A DNA stretch of 58,414 bases from Stutzerimonas nosocomialis (GTDB lineage Bacteria; Pseudomonadota; Gammaproteobacteria; Pseudomonadales; Pseudomonadaceae), in assembly GCF_005876855.1 (NCBI RefSeq), contig NZ_QLAE01000031.1:1-58414 (forward strand), given 5' to 3'. Shown here piece by piece: positions 46,663-54,549 of this stretch (positions are counted from its first letter, which is position 1; each line of letters starts with the position of its first letter). Made by a program: the position numbers and the translations under genes. Under the pieces are notes generated by a model, which saw nothing but the letters and a program-made list of their open reading frames with translations, was not told the DNA's origin and ran no database searches.

Positions 46663-47265
46663 TCAGGGAATGAACGGCGCCACGTGCCCCAGCGCCCGCT
46701 CGACGAAGGCCTCCTTCTCCCCCACCGGCGCGACATAGTGCAGCGCCTCGGCGGCCGCCTCGCGTCCCAGCAGTCGCACCAGCAGCCAGGCCGCCAGGTA
46801 GCTCGAGGCCAGGCAGCCGCCTGCCGTCGCCAGGTTGCCCCGGGCGAAGAACGGCTGCTCCCGCACCTCGACGCCCGCCTCCATCACCCAGGGCCTGGTG
46901 AGCAGGTCGGTGCAGGCAGGGATGCCTTCGAGCAGTCCCAGCTTGGCCAGCAGCAGCGTGCCCGAACATTGCGCGCCGATCAGTTGCCGGGCCGGGTCGA
47001 GCCGGGCGAGTACCTGCATGATCGAGGCGTCTTCGGCGATCTCGCGGGTCTTGCTGCCGCTGCCGACGAGCACGGCCTCGCATCCGTCGATCTCTTCGAG
47101 CGGGAGCTGGCGCAGCAACAGCGCGCCATTCATGGAAACGATCGTTTCGCCGGGCGAGGCCAGGGACACGCGCCAACCCGGTCGTTTGATGCGGTTGAGG
47201 ATGCCGAAGGCGATCAGCGAATCCAGTTCGTTGAAGCCTTCGAAGGTGAGGATGGCGATGTGCAT
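46663..47265 (-). CDS. DJ-1/PfpI family protein
   Basis: A 200-residue class I glutamine amidotransferase-like protein of the DJ-1/PfpI superfamily. It opens with MHIAILTFEGFNELDS. The nucleophile elbow is IGAQCSGTLLLAKLG with the Cys in AQCSG, and the following ARGNLATAGGCLASSYLAAWLL is a normal family block. I place the start at ATG 47265; 23 further in-frame codons upstream lack homology. Annotations in this family range from isonitrile hydratase-like to chaperone or glyoxalase; the sequence does not settle it. It is convergent with the iron operon. Confidence 0.83.
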   Translation of the reverse strand: MHIAILTFEGFNELDSLIAFGILNRIKRPGWRVSLASPGETIVSMNGALLLRQLPLEEIDGCEAVLVGSGSKTREIAEDASIMQVLARLDPARQLIGAQCSGTLLLAKLGLLEGIPACTDLLTRPWVMEAGVEVREQPFFARGNLATAGGCLASSYLAAWLLVRLLGREAAAEALHYVAPVGEKEAFVERALGHVAPFIP

Positions 47266-47472
47266 GGGAATTCCGTCCGTGAAAGCCAATCCCCATTGTC
47301 GAAGCGCGAGCGCGAGCGGAACAGGCACAGTCACCGGCGAGTGCGACCGTACAGCCGCGTATCGCGGGGTCTCTGCAAGATGATGCGGCGCTCGATGGTG
47401 CCGCGACGAAGCGATGGGAACGCCGGCGCTTTACGAAAGGCCCGCCGTCGGCGCTCGCCGGATGCGCCGGGA

Positions 47473-47889
47473 TCAGTTCTTCTTGTCGGCCGAACCGCGC
47501 ACCTGGCTGGCCTTGGCGAAGGCCTTGATCACGTCCCGGACGACCTTGCGCTGTTCGGCCGGCAGCGCCAGGAACGCCTCGACGGCCTCGCGCTCAGGGT
47601 AGAACGCCGGGTCCTCCCACCGCCCCCGCTGCTCGCGGATGGCCGATACGGCCTGTTCGCCGTAACGCAGCGCCTGGGGTTCCACCTTCAGCCATTGAGC
47701 GATCACTTGCAGCTTGTCCTGGGAAGGAATGGATTTGCCGCCCAGCCAGCGTGAAACGGCCTGGAAGGTGACCGACCGTCCCCAGTAACGGGAGTTGAAC
47801 TCCCGTTCAAGGACGGCAGGACGATCGGGGTAGCCGGCAGCGAGCATGGCGCTGCGCAGACGCTGGGCAAATTCGGTTTTTTCGTTCAT
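47473..47889 (-). CDS. Helix-turn-helix (XRE-like) transcriptional regulator
   Basis: A 138-residue protein with an N-terminal lambda-repressor-like HTH: MNEKTEFAQRLRSAMLAAGY, then VTFQAVSRWLGGKSIPSQDKLQVIAQWLKV. The C-terminal ~60 residues are helical (FLALPAEQRKVVRDVIKAFAKA) and may mediate dimerisation. I choose ATG 47889 by memory of similar Pseudomonas proteins; the frame is open to 47931. Prophage-like regulators of this type are common, and a Bro-N gene starts 218 bp away on the opposite strand, so the pair may be a decayed phage switch. Confidence 0.78.
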   Translation of the reverse strand: MNEKTEFAQRLRSAMLAAGYPDRPAVLEREFNSRYWGRSVTFQAVSRWLGGKSIPSQDKLQVIAQWLKVEPQALRYGEQAVSAIREQRGRWEDPAFYPEREAVEAFLALPAEQRKVVRDVIKAFAKASQVRGSADKKN

Positions 47890-48106
47890 GGAGGCGGACG
47901 TTAAATTCCGCTTCCATGCTTGATTGAACATTATGTTGCATTAAAAATGAAATTCATGATTTCATCAATCGAATGACAGCCTCTCGACAGGGATCGCGGC
48001 ACGCGCGTCCCGCCTTTCCTGCCAGGAGACGCTGCCGGGATCAGCCGGAGCGCTGGCTGGCCTCTCGCAGGCGAGCCAGAACTGCCGAACCACGGAGAGA
48101 TAAACC

Positions 48107-48532
48107 ATGTCCGCCCTTCGCCACCTGAGGTTCGACGGCCACCTCATTCCCGTGCTGCATCGTCCCGATGGCGTGGTGCTGATCGAGGGTCCGGCCGTGG
48201 CGCAGGTGCTCGGCTATCCGGACGACCTCGGCGCGCTGCATGACCATTGCCGGATCGAGGGCATCGCCTTCGGCAACCAGCCACGGCCAACGATCTGGAT
48301 CGACGTACGCAACGCCCATCACCTGGCGTTCCAGAGCGGCTCGCCCAGGGCCGAGCGCCTGATGCACTGGATCAGCCACTGGCTGCTTCCGCATTTCAGC
48401 AGCAACATGCCCGCGCCCTACTTCCGGCTTTCGGCCTCGACGAGAAATGGCTGCCAGTCGTGTGCGGGTGCGGCGGCCGGTCCGTCAGGGGGGAGATGCG
48501 CCTGCTCGGCAGGACTGGCCGGGCGCGACTGA
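48107..48532 (+). pseudogene. Bro-N domain protein, frameshifted near the C-terminus
   Basis: A Bro-N-like domain as in the gene at 35765: LRFDGHLIPVLHRPDGVVLI, VAQVLGYPDDLGALHDHCRIEGIAF, IDVRNAHHLAFQSGSP and MHWISHWLLPHF. At about 48428 the frame reads YFRLSASTRNGCQ. In the next frame the text is FGLDEKWLPVVCG, matching the LFGRQLQ... position of the paralogue. One missing T in CGGCTTTCGGCC (for CTTTTCGGC) explains it. After the shift neither frame stops where the paralogue does. It is probably non-functional at the C-terminus, although the DNA-binding part could still be made. Confidence 0.7.
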
Positions 48533-48717
48533 GCGCATTGAGGTGGCGGCCTGCAAGGCCGGCGGGGGAACTCTGGCAAAGCGGAGCGGCGGCTTGGCCC
48601 GAAAATGGCCATGCCCGATTCGCCGTGAAAGGAACAGGCCGTGCCGCTGCGGGATCTCGACCCGACAACGCCGGTGCACCTGCGACCTTAGAAGGCAGCA
48701 GGCGCATCGGTGGCCGA

Positions 48718-49491
48718 TCAGAGCTTGTATTCGCGCAGGCCGGCGTAGAGGCGGGTCATTTCGTTGAGCTGGCGGAACATCGACTCGGCATTGACCGCGA
48801 CGATGGTGGGCACGAACTCTTCGGAGGCGAAGGCGCGGCTCGCGAACTGCCAGCGGGCTTCGGCCTTGCGCAGGGCTTCGGCGATTTCGGCGTTGGGCGC
48901 ACCGTCTGCCTGCAGCTCCGCCATGATGGCGTCGAACTCCTTGACCGAGGCCTCGAACTTGGCATCCAGACCGGGCGCCTCGACACCCCAGGCGCGGGCC
49001 ATGTAGAACATCGCCGTGCGCTGGGTCAGCACGCGGTTCCAGCCACTTCGGTTGATCGCATGGGAAGCCGCGTCACCGTTGTGCTGCTCGAACAGGTCGG
49101 TCACCGCCTGGCACTGCTTGACCAGCTCTTCGGCTTTGGCCAACACCACCGGTGCCTGGGCCTTGTCCGGGGTCGCGGACGCCAGGGCGTGGTAGTCGGC
49201 CCAGAGCTGGTCCACCGCATCCAGCGCTGCCCGGATCGCGTCGTTCGGCGCAACGGCCTTGAGCTGGGCGTGGTGGTTCTCGAACAGCGCCAGGCTTTTG
49301 TCCCGCTGCTCGATGGCCTCGTCGACCTTCACGCCGGAGCCGATCATCAGGTAATCCTTGGCCACGATCTGCCCGAGGCTGCGCTGCAGGCCGGCCATGT
49401 TCATGACCTCCAACGGGGAGAGTTCGGCCCAGCAGGTGGCGCTCAACAGGCTGCAGCCCAACAACAGTGCACGGAAGGTCTTCTTGATCAA
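48718..49491 (-). CDS. Periplasmic protein with type IV pili methyl-accepting chemotaxis transducer N-terminal domain
   Basis: A 257-residue exported protein. The signal peptide (FRALLLGCSLLSATCWA) is followed by a PilJ-N-type helical bundle: SPLEVMNMAGLQRSLGQIVAKDYLMIG, then long helices with ALFENHHAQLKAV and GWNRVLTQRTAMFYMARAWG. There is no HAMP or signalling domain, so it is a stand-alone sensor or binding domain. It may present a ligand to another receptor. The start ATG at 49491 is the only one with a plausible signal peptide. No operon partner. Confidence 0.82.
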   Translation of the reverse strand: MIKKTFRALLLGCSLLSATCWAELSPLEVMNMAGLQRSLGQIVAKDYLMIGSGVKVDEAIEQRDKSLALFENHHAQLKAVAPNDAIRAALDAVDQLWADYHALASATPDKAQAPVVLAKAEELVKQCQAVTDLFEQHNGDAASHAINRSGWNRVLTQRTAMFYMARAWGVEAPGLDAKFEASVKEFDAIMAELQADGAPNAEIAEALRKAEARWQFASRAFASEEFVPTIVAVNAESMFRQLNEMTRLYAGLREYKL

Positions 49492-49698
49492 CGGTGAATC
49501 CTCTCAGGTACGAAAGTGGCTTGGCGCGGGGATTGCCATCCCGGCACCATCATGGCCACGCATTGCACTGCATGTAGCTTTCTGAAAGCTTGCAAATTCG
49601 ACCTTCGTCGTAGACGACCATCCAAACTGTGAACCGCAGCAAAAATACGAGCCGTTGATAGCTCCGCAACCGGGCCGTTTCCCTGTCGAACCCGGCGT

Positions 49699-50586
49699 TT
49701 ACTGCCCAAACATCAGTGCGCGATGAGCCGCCACGCCCGCCATCGCACCATCCCCCACGGCCAGCGGCACCGAACCTGCGGCGCGTGCGGCATCACCGCA
49801 GGCGAACAGGCCCGGCACCGATGTCGCCTTGGTGGGATCGGTGCTGATGAACAGGCCCAGCGGCCCTTCTTCGGTTTCGCACCCCAGCTGCCCCACCAGT
49901 TCGGGAAGGCGCATCCGCGGCGCGAGGAACAGCCCGGCGAAGCTCAGCCGGCGACCGTCCTGAAGCAGCACCTCGAGCGGATCGCCGTCCAGGCGAGACA
50001 CCGGGGTGCGCTCGAGCACGACGCCCCGTGCAGCGAGCTGGGCCAACTCGTCCTCGTCGGGCTCGAAGGCCTCGTTCAAGAGCAAGGTGGTGGCGCCCCA
50101 GTCCGGCAGCATCAGGGCCTGGTGCATCGACAGGGGTGACGTCGCCAGCACGCCGATGCGGCCCTGGTGAAGTTCGTAACCATGGCAATAAGGGCAATGG
50201 AACACGCTGGCGCCCCAGCGCTCTGCCACACCGGGTATGTCTGGGAGTACATCCACGATTCCCGTTGCCAGAATCAGCACGCGCGCGCTGTGTTGCTTGC
50301 CACTTCTGTCGGTGATCCGAAAGCCGTCCGCATCCCGTTCGGCTTTCACCGCCTCGGTCGAGACCCAATCCACCGAACCGTACTCCATGAGCTGGGCACG
50401 GCCTTTGACGGCGATCTCGCCGGGTGGCACGCCATCCTGCGTCAGGAAGCCATGCGAGGCGCCGGCGAAGCGGTTGCGGCGCTGGCCCGCATCCATCACC
50501 AGCACCTTTCGGCGGGCCCGGGCCAACGGCAGCCCTGCCGACAAACCTGCGTAACTGCCTCCGATGATGATTGCGTCATACGCCAT
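49699..50586 (-). CDS. Thioredoxin reductase-like FAD/NAD(P)-dependent oxidoreductase
   Basis: A 295-residue flavoprotein. The FAD-binding dinucleotide fold is AIIIGGSYAGLSAGL with VLVMDAGQRRN; the central redox motif is CPYC (about residues 131-134) in SVFHCPYCHGYEL. The second FAD motif is ATSVPGLFACGDAARAAGS. It lacks the full NADPH-domain GxGxxA motif of canonical TrxB and matches the shorter TrxB-like branch often next to an Rrf2 or thiol regulator. It presumably reduces a thioredoxin-like or peroxide substrate. Its probable regulator lies 94 bp upstream on the same strand. Confidence 0.87.
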   Translation of the reverse strand: MAYDAIIIGGSYAGLSAGLPLARARRKVLVMDAGQRRNRFAGASHGFLTQDGVPPGEIAVKGRAQLMEYGSVDWVSTEAVKAERDADGFRITDRSGKQHSARVLILATGIVDVLPDIPGVAERWGASVFHCPYCHGYELHQGRIGVLATSPLSMHQALMLPDWGATTLLLNEAFEPDEDELAQLAARGVVLERTPVSRLDGDPLEVLLQDGRRLSFAGLFLAPRMRLPELVGQLGCETEEGPLGLFISTDPTKATSVPGLFACGDAARAAGSVPLAVGDGAMAGVAAHRALMFGQ

Positions 50587-50606
50587 GATATCGCCCTCCC
50601 GATTAA

Positions 50607-50625
50607 TGTACCTTTTGAAGTTACA
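50607..50625. promoter_or_regulatory. Putative Rrf2 operator before the oxidoreductase gene
   Basis: TGTACC (50607-50612), a 7-nt spacer, then GTTACA (50620-50625): an inverted repeat in an A+T-rich stretch 21 bp upstream of the oxidoreductase start, in the gap to the Rrf2 gene. Confidence 0.5.
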
Positions 50626-50679
50626 CTAACAGGCGAGCACTACGAAAGGACGTTACGGGTGCTTTGTCGGATAAGGATG

Positions 50680-51138
50680 CTAGTGAGAGCCGATGCCGGA
50701 TGGCGCCGGTTGGCAGCGGCCGTACAGTGCGTTGAACTGCTTCGACAGGTCAGCGAGCGTCGACGCCCCGAGCCTGCGTAGCAGCAACGCCTCGGCTTCC
50801 TGCAACGCATCGGCGAGCACGCCGTTGACCACCTGCTCGACCAGGCAATCGGGGTTGTCCCGGTCCGCTCCGATGGCGAATATCCTCGGCCCTCCGACGG
50901 CATGGAAGATGTCCAGCAAGGTGACCTGGTTCAGGTCGGCCGACAGGGTCCAGCCGCCGTTGTAGCCCTTGTCCGCACGGACGTAGCCCGCCTTGCGCAG
51001 GCCCGCCATGGTGCGCCGTACCACGGCGGCGTTCGTGCCCAGCATCTGGCCGATCTGCTCCGAGGTCACGGGCCGCTCATCACGCGCCATGTGCAACAGG
51101 ACGTGGAGCATTCGGGAGAGGCGGCTGTCGGTTCTCAT
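50680..51138 (-). CDS. Rrf2 family transcriptional regulator
   Basis: A 152-residue Rrf2-type winged-helix protein. The HTH is VTSEQIGQMLGTNAAVVRRTMAGLRKAGYV, the wing GYNGGWTLS. The C-terminal part has two cysteines (DCLVEQVV and GRCQPAP) instead of the three-Cys [Fe-S] cluster of IscR/NsrR, as in the redox-sensing YwnA/HypR-like branch. It probably represses the neighbouring TrxB-like gene in response to disulfide or electrophile stress. The start at 51138 (MRTDSRLSRMLHVLLHMA) is typical of the family. Confidence 0.87.
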   Translation of the reverse strand: MRTDSRLSRMLHVLLHMARDERPVTSEQIGQMLGTNAAVVRRTMAGLRKAGYVRADKGYNGGWTLSADLNQVTLLDIFHAVGGPRIFAIGADRDNPDCLVEQVVNGVLADALQEAEALLLRRLGASTLADLSKQFNALYGRCQPAPSGIGSH

Positions 51139-51232
51139 CGGTTTGCTGGCTGGCGAAGGAAGCTTCGCACCTTACAACGCAATCCCGACGATGACCACGC
51201 GCTCGCATCGCGCGACCTTCATTGCGCGCCGG

Positions 51233-51361
51233 TCAAGCCGGCTTCACCGCCAGCAAGGCGAAGCCACACAGGATTCCGGCCAGGGCGATCGCCCAGCCGA
51301 TGCGATGGGCAAGGTTCTTCTGCTGCTGGCGGACGGGATCCACGGGTTTCTTCTTTTTCAC
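51233..51361 (-). CDS. Small single-TM membrane protein (42 aa)
   Basis: A 42-residue protein from a GTG at 51361: basic N-terminus KKKKPVDPVRQQQKNLAHR followed by one TM helix IGWAIALAGILCGFALLAV. GAGAGAC precedes the start. I believe similar short proteins occur in Pseudomonas, but no function is known. The longer frame upstream (to 51469) lacks support. Confidence 0.55.
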   Translation of the reverse strand: MKKKKPVDPVRQQQKNLAHRIGWAIALAGILCGFALLAVKPA

Positions 51362-51685
51362 GATCGTCTCTCTCAGCCGTAACGAGGCCTGGGTCGCGAA
51401 TCGTACCGTGGGCAAGGCGCTGGGTGTCCAGCGCTTGCGTGTTCGTGGAGAACCGCTCAGCCCGCCCAACCTCGTAGCGTTAAGTCCCCGCTCCTACGTC
51501 GTCATCGTATGACCCGAGAAAGCTCGTGGGCCTTCAAATCACTCCCGACCGCCTGAAACCCTCGGAGCACGCGCCATACCGCAGGTCCAGCACGAAGACG
51601 TGCTGTCGCGTTTTTGCAAGTCATCATACCTCTACTACGCTTGCTCTCACCGTGCGTATACGGCTCATAAGAACAAGGACCCACC
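51362..51685. other. Intergenic region upstream of the SMP-30 gene
   Basis: 324 bp with no supported gene. It contains a short dyad GCACG/CGTGC around 51589-51604 and an A+T-rich stretch (51610-51660) where the plus-strand promoter should lie. Nothing else is recognised. Confidence 0.4.
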
Positions 51686-52777
51686 ATGACGTCAGAACAA
51701 CAACCTTCCCAGGATTCGCGTCGTCGCTTCCTCAAGCTGTCTCTGAACTACTCGGCCGCCCTTCTGGCCAGCAGCACCCTCCTGCCCCGCGTCGCCCAGT
51801 CCGCCGAACTGCTTAGCCGACGTTATCCGGACCCTTCGGTCGAGGTGCTGGACGAAAGCTTCATGCAACTGAGGTTGTTCAACGCCAGCATCGAGAAACT
51901 GGCCGACGGCTTGCGCTGGGCCGAAGGTCCGGTGTGGGTGGGTGACGGACGCTATCTGCTGCTAAGCGACATTCCCAACAACCGCATCGTGCGCTGGGAC
52001 GAAATCAGCCAGACGCTGGGCGTCTACCGGGAGCAGTCCAATTTCTCCAACGGCTTGACTCGGGATCGGCAGGGCCGCCTGATTGCCTGCGAAGGTTCGA
52101 CCACCCACGAACTGGGCCGCCGCATCACACGTACCGAGCACAACGGGCGAATCACGGTGCTGGCCGACAACTTCGAGGGCAAACGCTTCAACTCGCCGAA
52201 CGACATCGTGGTCAAGCGTGACGGCTCGATTTGGTTCACTGACCCACCCTTTCAGGCCGGCAACGATTACGAAGGCTTCAAGATCGAAACCGAGCTACCC
52301 GATGCGGTGTATCGCATCGATGGGGAAACCCTTTCGGTCACCCGGGTGATCGAGGGTATCGCCGGCCCTAACGGCCTGTGCTTCTCGCCTGACGAGAAGC
52401 GGTTGTACGTGGTTGAAGGGCGCGCCAGACCCAACCGGCTGATCTGGGCCTACCCGGTCAACGACGACGGCACGCTGGGTGAGCGCACCCAGCACGTCGA
52501 AGCCACCGGTCACGGTGCGCTCGATGGCATCAAATGCGATGAGGGCGGAAATCTCTGGTGCGGCTGGGGCAGCTCCGGCTCGCCGGAGGCCAACCCCGAC
52601 GGGCTCGATGGCGTGCGGGTGTTCGATCCGCAAGGCAAAGCCATCGGCCATATCCACCTGCCGGAGCGCTGCGCCAACCTGTGCTTCGGCGGAGCCCAGG
52701 GCAACCGGTTGTTCATGGCAAGCAGCCACGCACTCTACTCGCTGTTCGTCAACGCGCGAGGGGCTACGTTCGTCTAG
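51686..52777 (+). CDS. Tat-exported SMP-30/gluconolactonase-like protein
   Basis: A 363-residue protein with a twin-arginine signal (SRRRFLKLSL...) and hydrophobic core, cleaved near AQSA-E. The mature part is a six-bladed SMP-30/gluconolactonase propeller: GLRWAEGPVWVGDGRYLLLSD, FNSPNDIVVKRDGSIWFTDP region, GPNGLCFSPDEKRLYV and DGIKCDEGGNLWCG, including the Glu and Asp/Asn metal ligands of each blade. Tat export suggests folding with metal before secretion. It likely hydrolyses a sugar lactone in the periplasm; the substrate is unknown. Single gene with family A and B repeats downstream. Confidence 0.87.
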   Translation: MTSEQQPSQDSRRRFLKLSLNYSAALLASSTLLPRVAQSAELLSRRYPDPSVEVLDESFMQLRLFNASIEKLADGLRWAEGPVWVGDGRYLLLSDIPNNRIVRWDEISQTLGVYREQSNFSNGLTRDRQGRLIACEGSTTHELGRRITRTEHNGRITVLADNFEGKRFNSPNDIVVKRDGSIWFTDPPFQAGNDYEGFKIETELPDAVYRIDGETLSVTRVIEGIAGPNGLCFSPDEKRLYVVEGRARPNRLIWAYPVNDDGTLGERTQHVEATGHGALDGIKCDEGGNLWCGWGSSGSPEANPDGLDGVRVFDPQGKAIGHIHLPERCANLCFGGAQGNRLFMASSHALYSLFVNARGATFV

Positions 52778-53141
52778 CCGAGCTGATGGCGGGACGGCCC
52801 GGCTGTCCCTTTGTGCTGGGTCGGCGTGATCGCCAGACCGGGCACCAAGTTTCGTAGGGTGGATCACGCTTCACCGATCCACCATTCGACGGGACGGTGG
52901 ATGGAAAGAGCGCCATCCACCCTACGCAACTGACAGCACTCGCAAGCCGGCAACGCCTCGCTTCGTGGGAGCGGTCTTGACCGCGATCTTTTGCTCCGGC
53001 ACCTGCGCACGCCCGTTCATTCCCCCGCATCCCTGCGGCTTGTGAGGCGTGGCGGCGTCCGGTACGTTCTGTCGGCGGCTCGCTCGCCGCCCAAGAACAA
53101 TAACCACGGTACGCCATGGCGTTGCCCTGCAAGGAATCCCG
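52778..53141. other. Intergenic region with REP elements upstream of the PheC-like gene
   Basis: 364 bp without a gene. Besides the REP elements at 52853-52987, the segment 53000-53141 should hold the promoter of the solute-binding-like gene; no clear motif is seen. Confidence 0.5.
52853..52987. repeat. Inverted pair of family B REP-like elements plus one family A element
   Basis: Family B copies lie at 52853-52883 (CGTAGGGTGGATCACGC...GATCCACC) and, inverted, about 52896-52926 (GGTGGATGG...CCATCCACCCTACG). Family A (GTGGGAGCGGTCTTGACCGC) follows at 52965-52987. Both families in one gap. Confidence 0.8.
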
Positions 53142-53921
53142 ATGAAATCTCTGATCTCGGCCGGCCTGTTGCTGGCCAGCGGGGCCGCGTTCGCCGCCCC
53201 TTCTGCCTCGCTGCTCGATGCGGCCCAGCAACGCGGAACGCTGAGCGTCTGCACCACCGGCGACTACAAGCCCTACACCTTCCTGCGCGAGGACGGCGGC
53301 TACGAAGGCATCGACATCGCGCTGGCCGAATCGCTGGCCAGGAGCCTGGGCGTGAAGGTGCAGTGGGTGCCGACCACCTGGAAGACGCTGATGCCCGACT
53401 TCCTCGCCGGCAAGTGCGACATGGCCGTCGGCGGCGTTTCCATTTCACTGGAACGGCAGAAGAAAGCCTTCTTCAGCGACCCCATCACGGTCGACGGCAA
53501 GATCCCCTTCGTCCGCTGCGACGACGTGGACAAATACCAGACCATCGCCCAGCTCAACCAGCCCTCGGTGCGGCTGATCGAGCCGCCGGGCGGCACCAAC
53601 GAGGCGTTCGTCCACCGCGAGCTGCCCAAGGCCCAGCTGGAGCTGTATCACGACAACACGGTGATCTTCCGTCACGTCGCCGAGAACAAGGCGGACGTGA
53701 TGATCACCGACGCCTCCGAGGCGCTGTACCAGCAGCGCAACTACCCGACCCTGTGCGCGGTGAACCCGGACAAGCCGCTGCAGTACAGCGAGAAGGCCTT
53801 TCTGCTGCCGCGCGACGACAGCGCCTTCAAGGCCTACGTGGACCAGTGGCTGCACCTGACCAAGGCCACCGGCGAGTACCAGCGCATCGCCGACGCCTGG
53901 CTGGCCAAGCCGGCGCAGTGA
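53142..53921 (+). CDS. PheC-like periplasmic protein (cyclohexadienyl dehydratase-like or solute-binding)
   Basis: A 259-residue type II periplasmic binding fold with a signal peptide (LISAGLLLASGAAFA). Sequence blocks resemble Pseudomonas PheC: VCTTGDYKPYTFLRED, PTTWKTLMPDF, GGVSISLERQKKAFFS, PPGGTNEAF, DNTVIFRHVAENKADVMITDASEA and CAVNPDKP. PheC is a periplasmic prephenate/arogenate dehydratase derived from amino-acid binding proteins. The resemblance is strong, but the possibility of a plain amino-acid-binding protein of an ABC transporter remains; no permease gene is adjacent, which favours the enzyme. Confidence 0.8.
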   Translation: MKSLISAGLLLASGAAFAAPSASLLDAAQQRGTLSVCTTGDYKPYTFLREDGGYEGIDIALAESLARSLGVKVQWVPTTWKTLMPDFLAGKCDMAVGGVSISLERQKKAFFSDPITVDGKIPFVRCDDVDKYQTIAQLNQPSVRLIEPPGGTNEAFVHRELPKAQLELYHDNTVIFRHVAENKADVMITDASEALYQQRNYPTLCAVNPDKPLQYSEKAFLLPRDDSAFKAYVDQWLHLTKATGEYQRIADAWLAKPAQ

Positions 53922-53928
53922 GGCGACT

Positions 53929-54015
53929 TCAGGAACCGCCGAACAGCGCCGTCCAGTAGATGCCCGCATCGCTCTGCGGGCCGACCGCGTAGGCGACGCC
54001 CAGGTCGCTGAAGTG
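53929..54015 (-). pseudogene. Orphan 3' end of a CAP-domain (SCP-like) gene
   Basis: 75 bp at 53941-54015 match 55264-55338 at 71 of 75 positions, the very end of the intact CAP gene (encoding FSDLGVAYAV.PQSDAGIYWTALFGG). Only the last ~27 codons and the stop remain. The rest of the copy appears to have been replaced by the merR-CDF cassette. Confidence 0.75.
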
Positions 54016-54068
54016 AGCAATGACCGGGTCAGCCAGGCCACTGCTCCGGCTGCGGCTGCTGCGGCCGG

Positions 54069-54485
54069 TCAGGCCCGACAGTCGCCAACGACGGCTCCGC
54101 CACTCAGCGCCTCGACGATGCGGCACTCCTTGACCGACGACTCGGTGCAGCCGACCAACCGCTCCAGCTCGAACTCCAGCCGTTGCAGGTCGGCGATGCG
54201 CTGGCGCACCTCGACAAGGTGCTGCGCCACCAGGCGGTCGACGTCGGCGCAGGGCTGGCCGGGTTGGTCGGCCAGCTCCGCCAGCGTGCGGACCTCGTCG
54301 AGGGAAAAGCCCAGCTCGCGCCCGCGCTTGATGAAACGCAGCCGCGCCACTTCGCGCTCGCCGAAGGTGCGGTAGCCAGATTCGGTGCGCATAGCGGTCG
54401 TGAGCAGGCCGATGCGCTCGTAATAGCGGATGGTTTCCACGTTCACACCGGTAGTCCTGCTCAGCTTTCCGATCGTCAATGTCAT
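54069..54485 (-). CDS. MerR family metal-responsive regulator
   Basis: A 138-residue MerR-type activator. The HTH is IGKLSRTTGVNVETIRYYERIGLL, followed by RTFGEREVARLRFIKRGRELGFSL and a long dimerisation helix. Cysteines C79, C113 and C121 (and C136 near the end) occupy the positions of metal ligands in MerR/ZntR/CadR proteins. It is divergent from the CDF transporter gene, with a perfect operator dyad between. It presumably senses a divalent heavy metal and activates the efflux gene; the metal is not decided. Confidence 0.88.
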   Translation of the reverse strand: MTLTIGKLSRTTGVNVETIRYYERIGLLTTAMRTESGYRTFGEREVARLRFIKRGRELGFSLDEVRTLAELADQPGQPCADVDRLVAQHLVEVRQRIADLQRLEFELERLVGCTESSVKECRIVEALSGGAVVGDCRA

Positions 54486-54488
54486 CGC

Positions 54489-54519
54489 TTGACCCTGTAG
54501 TCGCTACAGGGTTTAGCGT
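54489..54519 (+). promoter_or_regulatory. MerR-type promoter with perfect operator dyad
   Basis: A -35 TTGACC (54489-54494) and a -10-like TAGCGT (54514-54519) are separated by 19 bp, the over-long spacing MerR regulators require. Inside, ACCCTGTAG (54492-54500) and CTACAGGGT (54504-54512) form a perfect 9-bp inverted repeat around TCG. Confidence 0.85.
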
Positions 54520-54549
54520 AGCCGCATCTTGTTCATCGGGACATGCGTC

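Noticed and set aside
47932-48106. A C4-like antisense leader before the second Bro-N gene
   Set aside because: I looked for paired segments like those at 35694-35756 and found only a short CTCTC/GAGAG complementarity and a local hairpin; insufficient.
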